Of a DNA stretch of 64,000 nt, positions 59,903 to 64,000 are shown one piece after another. This DNA comes from JABFRZ01 sp964631945 (GTDB taxonomy: Bacteria; Planctomycetota; UBA1135; GCA-002686595): positions 1 through 64,000 of the forward strand of contig CAZWAY010000015.1 of the NCBI GenBank assembly GCA_964631945.1, written 5' to 3'. Made by a program: the position numbers and the translations under genes. Numbering within the stretch: position 1 is the stretch's first letter; every line of letters begins with the position of its first letter. The notes below the pieces were generated by a model, which saw only the letters and a program-made list of their open reading frames with translations, did no database searches and had not been told where the DNA came from.

Positions 59903-60092
59903 CGGGCCGGGATTGTAGCCGAGGCGCGTCATCCACTCGTTTTCCACAGCAGGGGTCTTTGGCCGATGCACGCGCTGGGGAGGAGCGCGGGAGTTGTCCG
60001 GCGGGATTTCCACGTCCACGCCCCGGTTGTCCGCGAGTTCTCCACCGCCACTCCACAGCGGGGGCCCGGGCGGACGGAGGCTTTCGAGAGAA
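59903..60092. promoter_or_regulatory. Candidate origin or DnaA-regulated region with clustered DnaA-box-like 9-mers
   Basis: In 190 bp between parA and bshB1 several 9-mers in the same orientation resemble the box TTATCCACA: TTTTCCACA (59940-59948, matches TTWTNCACA exactly), ATTTCCACG (60006-60014), TTCTCCACC (60038-60046) and CACTCCACA (60049-60057). TTGTCCG is present at 59994-60000 and 60027-60033. The clustering is unusual for GC-rich DNA. No AT-rich unwinding stretch is obvious. It may be oriC, or an operator controlling parA. Confidence 0.5.
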
Positions 60093-60806
60093 CTAGAAGA
60101 AGCGCGCGAGGTCCAGGACCGGGAGCGGCCCACGGTGGAAGAGCGGCTCGCCGTGGCCGGCCCCGATCCGCTCGCCGAAGTAGCGCGCGCGCGTCTCGGC
60201 GCGGGCCAGGATGTCGGCCCCGAAGAGCAGGTGCTGGCCCGCGTCGCCTCCGTCGCGCGGGGCGAGCTGCGAGGCGTAGCAGCGGATCAGCTCGACCTTG
60301 CGCGTCCACACGGCGCTCACGTCGACCACCAGCGACGGCTCGAAGGGCACGTGGCCCATGTAGTGGAACAGCGCCCGCGGCCGGCGCGCGGGTCCGCCGC
60401 CGTCGCGCTCGGCCACGCGCGCGAGCCCGGCCAGGTACCAGGCCTCGCGCGCGAGCAGGCCACAGGCGGCGTGGTCGGGGTGCAGGTCCTCGACGTGCTG
60501 GGCGAAGAGCACGCGCGGCGCATGCTCGCGCAGGAGCCGTGCCAGGCGCTCGCGGCTCTCGAGCGTCACGCTGACGCGCGAGTCGGGGAGCTCGAGGTTG
60601 CCGCGCCAGGCGAGCTTCAGCAGGCGGTTCGCGGCAGCCGTCTCGGCGTTGCGCTCGGCCTGCGATCCGCGCGTGCCCATCTCGCCGCGCGTGAGGTCGA
60701 GCACGCCGACGCGCAGGCCGGCCTCGACCAGCATCAAGAGCGTGCCGCCCAGCTGGATCTCGGCGTCGTCGGGGTGCGCGGCGATCACGAGTGCATCCAG
60801 GGCCAT
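60093..60806 (-). CDS. bshB1: Bacillithiol biosynthesis deacetylase BshB1
   Basis: 237 aa of the PIG-L/LmbE fold. The zinc-binding motif AAHPDDAEIQLGGTLLMLVE is near the start, and the rest fits BshB1: DLTRGEMGTRGSQAERNAET, HVEDLHPDHAACGLLAREAW, HYMGHVPFEPSLVVDVSAVW and IRCYASQLAPRDGGDAGQHL. It deacetylates GlcNAc-malate to GlcN-malate, the second step of bacillithiol synthesis. It begins 10 bp after bshC on the same strand. The 190-bp region downstream separates it from parA. Confidence 0.93.
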   Translation of the reverse strand: MALDALVIAAHPDDAEIQLGGTLLMLVEAGLRVGVLDLTRGEMGTRGSQAERNAETAAANRLLKLAWRGNLELPDSRVSVTLESRERLARLLREHAPRVLFAQHVEDLHPDHAACGLLAREAWYLAGLARVAERDGGGPARRPRALFHYMGHVPFEPSLVVDVSAVWTRKVELIRCYASQLAPRDGGDAGQHLLFGADILARAETRARYFGERIGAGHGEPLFHRGPLPVLDLARFF

Positions 60807-60816
60807 GGCAGCGTCC

Positions 60817-62436
60817 TCAGGCGGGAAGGTAGGCGACCAGGTGCTCGGTCGGCAGCGGGTCGATGCCGGCCAGCAGTTCGTCGATCCACTCGGTGCCGTG
60901 GCGCGCGACGAACTCGAGCGCGCCGCGTACCCGCTCCTGCGGCTGCTCGTTCGGATAGAGCCCGTTCGTGAGGCGCCGGTAGTGACGCCGTCCGGTGCCG
61001 GCGCTGTTCGCCTGCACGCGCTCGAGCTTGGCCGCGAGCTTCTCGACCTGGTCCTCGATCTGGTCGGCGGTGCGCTTGACGTGCTGGGCGAGCCCGGGGT
61101 CCAGCACGGCCACCTCGCCGCGCAGGGCCACGAGTTCGGCGGCGGCGCGGCGCGCCACGGCGCGTAGCTCGCGCACCACCGGCGGGGCGTCCTGCGCGCG
61201 CGTCGCCGGCTCGATCTTGCCGCGCGCGGCCAGGACGTCGCGCACCTCCAGCCCGAGCTTCGCGAGCGACTCGCGCGCGGCGGCATCGACCAGGGTGACC
61301 GAGGCGCGCGGCACGAAGGGCGTGGCGGGCGCGCCGGCCAGCGCGCGCAGCGGTCCGAGCTGCGCGTGGTAGGCGAGCTCGCCCCAGCCACCCACGTAGC
61401 CCGCGACCGGCAGCACGAGGTCCTGCACCACCGGCCGCAGGAGCGCGCCACAGGACCACTCCAGCGGTTCCTGCACGATCTCCGCGGCGAGCTCGGCGGC
61501 GCTGCGCGCGCCGACCTCGCCGTCGTAGCGGAAGAGGCCGTCCGTCAGGCGCAACGCGTGGCGCTTGCCGTCGACGTGGTGGAACACGAGCGCGGCCTCG
61601 CGCGGCTCGATGGCCGGGGCGCGGCCCTGGGCGCGCACGCTGGCGGCGCCGGCCTGCAGCGCGGCTTCGGGCTCGCGCGCCACCAGTCGCGCGAGCTCGC
61701 CCGAGAGGCTCGCGCGGATCCACTGCGGCTCGAGCACGACCAGGCCGAGGTGGCCGAGCAGGCCCAGCAGCGTGCGCGTGAAGGCGCCCGAGAAGCTCTC
61801 GCCCGCGCGCGGCAGGAAGAGCTCGAGCGCGCGCGCCTGCGCGGGTCCCTCCCACAGGTTCTGGCGCAAGAGCTCGGCCAGCGCGCCGAGCTTGTGGCGC
61901 TCCTCGTCGAACACGATGCGAGCGAGCAACGTGCGGCCCGAGGACATGCCCGCCAGGGCGACCTTGCGCAGGTCCAGGTTCGGGTTCTGGATCCACAGGT
62001 GGTGGACCTCGGCGATGTCGTGGTCGTCGGCGTGGTTCCAGAACAGCGGCACGACCGGCGCCTCCCAGCGTTGCGCGAGCGCACGCGCCAGCACGACCAC
62101 GTGCAGCGCCTTGTAGAGGTCGTAGAGTGGCCCGCCCAACAGCGCTGGCTGCTGGCCGGCGATCAGCACGAAGGCGCCGCGCTCGCGCAGAGCGCGCACG
62201 GACTCCAGCACCGCCACGTGGGGCTGGAAGGGCGCCAGCTCGCGCTCGAGCGTCGCCGCCAGCTCCGCGCGCGCCTCCGGATCGTGCCGTTCCGCGGGAC
62301 GCGGGAACGCGTCGAGGTCGTGCGGCAGCAACACGCCCGGGAGGTTCGGTGGCGCGGGTCGTCCGGCCAGCGCGCGCGCCGACCACTCGGCCAGAGCGAG
62401 CACGTCCGCCGGCAGGTACTGGAATTCGAGCGCCAT
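60817..62436 (-). CDS. bshC: Putative cysteine ligase BshC (bacillithiol biosynthesis)
   Basis: 539 aa, the family's usual length. It has VLIAGQQPALLGGPLYDLYK, VVPLFWNHADDHDIAEVHHL, LSWS-type EWSCGALLRPVVQDLVLPVA, YVGGWGELAYHAQLGPLRAL and the C-terminal helical coil ending RLTNGLYPNEQPQERVRGAL, all typical of BshC. BshC adds cysteine to GlcN-malate in the last step; the ligase role is assigned by genetics in other bacteria. It starts seven bases after pyrF and is followed by bshB1, indicating an operon. Confidence 0.93.
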   Translation of the reverse strand: MALEFQYLPADVLALAEWSARALAGRPAPPNLPGVLLPHDLDAFPRPAERHDPEARAELAATLERELAPFQPHVAVLESVRALRERGAFVLIAGQQPALLGGPLYDLYKALHVVVLARALAQRWEAPVVPLFWNHADDHDIAEVHHLWIQNPNLDLRKVALAGMSSGRTLLARIVFDEERHKLGALAELLRQNLWEGPAQARALELFLPRAGESFSGAFTRTLLGLLGHLGLVVLEPQWIRASLSGELARLVAREPEAALQAGAASVRAQGRAPAIEPREAALVFHHVDGKRHALRLTDGLFRYDGEVGARSAAELAAEIVQEPLEWSCGALLRPVVQDLVLPVAGYVGGWGELAYHAQLGPLRALAGAPATPFVPRASVTLVDAAARESLAKLGLEVRDVLAARGKIEPATRAQDAPPVVRELRAVARRAAAELVALRGEVAVLDPGLAQHVKRTADQIEDQVEKLAAKLERVQANSAGTGRRHYRRLTNGLYPNEQPQERVRGALEFVARHGTEWIDELLAGIDPLPTEHLVAYLPA

Positions 62437-62443
62437 GCCCGGG

Positions 62444-63358
62444 CTAGCCCGGCGCGAGCGCCGTGCGCAGTTCGCCGATCATGGATTCGAGCGCCGCGCG
62501 CGTGGCGTCCTGCCAGGCGCGGCCGGCGTGTGCCTTCTCGCGCCAGGCAAAGGCCACGCCGCGCGCGGAGTTCACCAGCGCACCGCGCCAGGGTCGCGCG
62601 CGCTCGCCGAAGGCCGCACGGACGTCGCGCGCGGAAGCGCCCTGGGCGCCGTAGCCGGGCAGCAGCAGCAGCGCGCGCGGCAGGCGTGCGCGCAGGCGCG
62701 CGAGTTCGGCCGCGTGGGTCGCCCCCACCACCGCGCCGATCGCGGAGTAGCCGCAGGCCCCCACCAGTTCGGCGCCGAGCGCCGCGACCGCGTCGGCCAC
62801 GCGCTCGCACAGCGGCGGCTGGCCGTGCTCCTGGAACTCGGCGCTCTGCTCGTTGGAGGTACGCACCAGCACGAACAGGCCGGCCCCCGAGCTCCTGCAG
62901 GCCTCGACGAAGGGCGCGAGCGAGTCCGAGCCGAGGTACGGACTGAGCGTGATCGCATCGCACAGGTGCTCGCGCGCCGTGCCCGGCAGGCCGGTGAGGA
63001 AGGCGCTGGCGTAGGCCGTGGCGGTCGAGGCGATGTCGCAGCGCTTCACGTCGCCGATCACGAGCAATCCGGCCGCGCGCGCGTGGGCCACGACGTGCTC
63101 CCAGGCCAGCGCACCGTCCGCGCCCAGCTGCTCGAAGAAGGCCGACTGCGGCTTCACCGCCGCGACCTCGCCGGCCACGAGGTCGATCAGCTGCTTGCAG
63201 AAGGCCTCGACCGCCGCGGCGCGTTCGGCGCGCGGGGCGCGCGTGTCGCGCGCGACCGCGAACGGCGCGGGCAAGAGGTCCAGGTGCGGATCGAGGCCCA
63301 CCAGCGCGGGCGTGCGCACGCGCTCGAGGGCGGCGTCCAGGCGGTCGGCGAAGTTCAC
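62444..63358 (-). CDS. pyrF: Orotidine 5'-phosphate decarboxylase
   Basis: 304 aa from a GTG that overlaps the DUF502 stop. It belongs to the longer PyrF subfamily (type 2). The catalytic region is LLVIGDVKRCDIASTATAYA (D-x-K-x-x-D-I). Further conserved parts are ALVGLDPHLDLLPAPF near the start, AVKPQSAFFEQLGADG and LLLPGYGAQGASARDVRAAF toward the phosphate-binding end. It performs the last step of UMP synthesis. Neighbours are bshC downstream (seven bp) and DUF502 upstream. Confidence 0.94.
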   Translation of the reverse strand: MNFADRLDAALERVRTPALVGLDPHLDLLPAPFAVARDTRAPRAERAAAVEAFCKQLIDLVAGEVAAVKPQSAFFEQLGADGALAWEHVVAHARAAGLLVIGDVKRCDIASTATAYASAFLTGLPGTAREHLCDAITLSPYLGSDSLAPFVEACRSSGAGLFVLVRTSNEQSAEFQEHGQPPLCERVADAVAALGAELVGACGYSAIGAVVGATHAAELARLRARLPRALLLLPGYGAQGASARDVRAAFGERARPWRGALVNSARGVAFAWREKAHAGRAWQDATRAALESMIGELRTALAPG

Positions 63359-64000
63359 GCCGGCTCCTTGCGCTCCAGCGCGTCCTCGGCGCGCGTCGGG
63401 ACGGCCGCCCCGGCCGCGTCGTCGGTGCGGGCGAGGCGCTCGGCCTCCGGCAGGAGCACGCCGCCCGTCATCACGATGCGGATGGCCTCGTCGATCGTGA
63501 TCGGCAGCGAGATCACGCGCTCGGAGGCCACGAACATCGTGTAGCCGGTCATCGGCATGGGCGAGGACGGCAGGAACACGCACACGAGCTCCTTGCCCGT
63601 GAGACGGTCGAGCGTGCGCATCGAGCTGTTCGTGACGAAGGCCAGGGCCCACGAGGCGTCGCTCGGGTAGGGCACCGCCACGACCTTGTCGAACTCGAGC
63701 TTCTTCTTCTCGAAGAAGAACTCGACCAGCTGCTTCGAGTACGGGTAGACCGACTTGACCACCGGGATCAGCGTCATCGTGCGGTCGACGTGCTGCATGA
63801 AGCGTCGCCCGACGAAGCCGCCCACGAGCCAGCCCAGCCACAGCACGAGCAAGATCGACAGCACCACGCCGATCAGCGGGTGGACGCGCTTCTTCACGTC
63901 GTCGCGCAGGCGGTCCGCGCGCAGCGCGAGCTCGTCGGGGTCCCGCAGCAGGCCCAGGTGCTTGTGGCGGTAGAGACTCAGCCCGTCCTGGAAGCGCGTG
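63355..64000 (-). CDS. DUF502 membrane protein (partial, runs off the window)
   Basis: The frame is open to the right edge, so the N-terminus lies outside; at least 214 residues are seen. An internal GTG at 63897 is not a likely start, because coding similarity continues upstream (GLSLYRHKHLGLLRDPDELA). The visible membrane helix is HPLIGVVLSILLVLWLGWLV. Family segments are FVGRRFMQHVDRTMTLIPVV, KSVYPYSKQLVEFFFEKKKL, and VVAVPYPSDASWALAFVTNS. The C-terminal 40 residues are an Ala/Glu-rich tail. DUF502 proteins are inner-membrane proteins of unknown role. The stop overlaps the pyrF start (GTGA). Confidence 0.85.
   Translation of the reverse strand, partial: TRFQDGLSLYRHKHLGLLRDPDELALRADRLRDDVKKRVHPLIGVVLSILLVLWLGWLVGGFVGRRFMQHVDRTMTLIPVVKSVYPYSKQLVEFFFEKKKLEFDKVVAVPYPSDASWALAFVTNSSMRTLDRLTGKELVCVFLPSSPMPMTGYTMFVASERVISLPITIDEAIRIVMTGGVLLPEAERLARTDDAAGAAVPTRAEDALERKEPA

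Noticed and set aside
56523..60092. parS sites for ParA
   Set aside because: No 16-bp palindrome close to TGTTTCACGTGAAACA was found by eye. The nearest is a half-site-like TTCCACGT near 60009, which is better explained as a DnaA-box-like sequence.
1..64000. tRNA, rRNA and riboswitches
   Set aside because: No T-loop consensus with a matching acceptor stem outside coding sequence and no rRNA signature was found; no riboswitch core was recognised upstream of lysC, purF or the LeuA-like gene.

Overview
This is a GC-rich bacterial chromosomal window, roughly 70% G+C by eye. The gene content points to Planctomycetota or a close relative. Pointers are secreted TPR-CHAT proteins, FG-GAP/ASPIC lipoproteins, an ECF sigma factor with a long extracytoplasmic tail, a sulfatase, CotH/VTC/DUF4956 genes and right-handed beta-helix proteins, together with a Gram-negative style envelope (Kdo genes, an LptD-like barrel, ScpA, TatA/B). 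The phylum is an inference from gene content. No rRNA or tRNA was found.

1-15.7 kb holds secreted and signalling proteins: two tandem TPR-CHAT proteins (the first cut by the window edge), a reprolysin-like metalloprotease with two LamG-like domains, a TPR lipoprotein followed by two FG-GAP/ASPIC proteins (one with a single-base frameshift), and an ECF sigma factor fused through a membrane helix to carboxypeptidase-regulatory-like domains. At 15.9-17.2 kb the 3' end of purF is duplicated as a perfect 110-bp direct repeat. The repeats enclose a small nucleotidyltransferase (toxin-antitoxin-like) module and decayed sequence.

17-29.9 kb contains purF, mnmH, a three-gene ECF/anti-sigma/helical-protein operon, and a tightly coupled operon encoding DUF4956, CotH-like/beta-helix, VTC-domain, ILEI-domain and signal peptidase I proteins. 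A separate beta-helix protein diverges from it. 29.9-36 kb carries metabolic genes (lysC, a LeuA-like synthase), a TIM-barrel isomerase and a divergent sulfatase. 36-38.9 kb is an island of visibly lower G+C with two secreted proteins and transposase remnants.

38.9-49.5 kb returns to core genes: fmt, trxA, scpA, a site-2 protease, then kdsD, a 176-bp MITE-like palindromic element, kdsC and a giant 1753-aa protein that seems to join LptC-, LptA- and LptD-like parts in one chain. 49.5-64 kb is the replication-origin neighbourhood: a MshEN-like protein, gyrB, dciA-like, dnaN, dnaA, a cysteine desulfurase, bshA, parA, bshB1, bshC, pyrF and a DUF502 protein. The three bacillithiol biosynthesis genes are therefore interleaved with replication and partition genes. 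A cluster of DnaA-box-like 9-mers lies between parA and bshB1.
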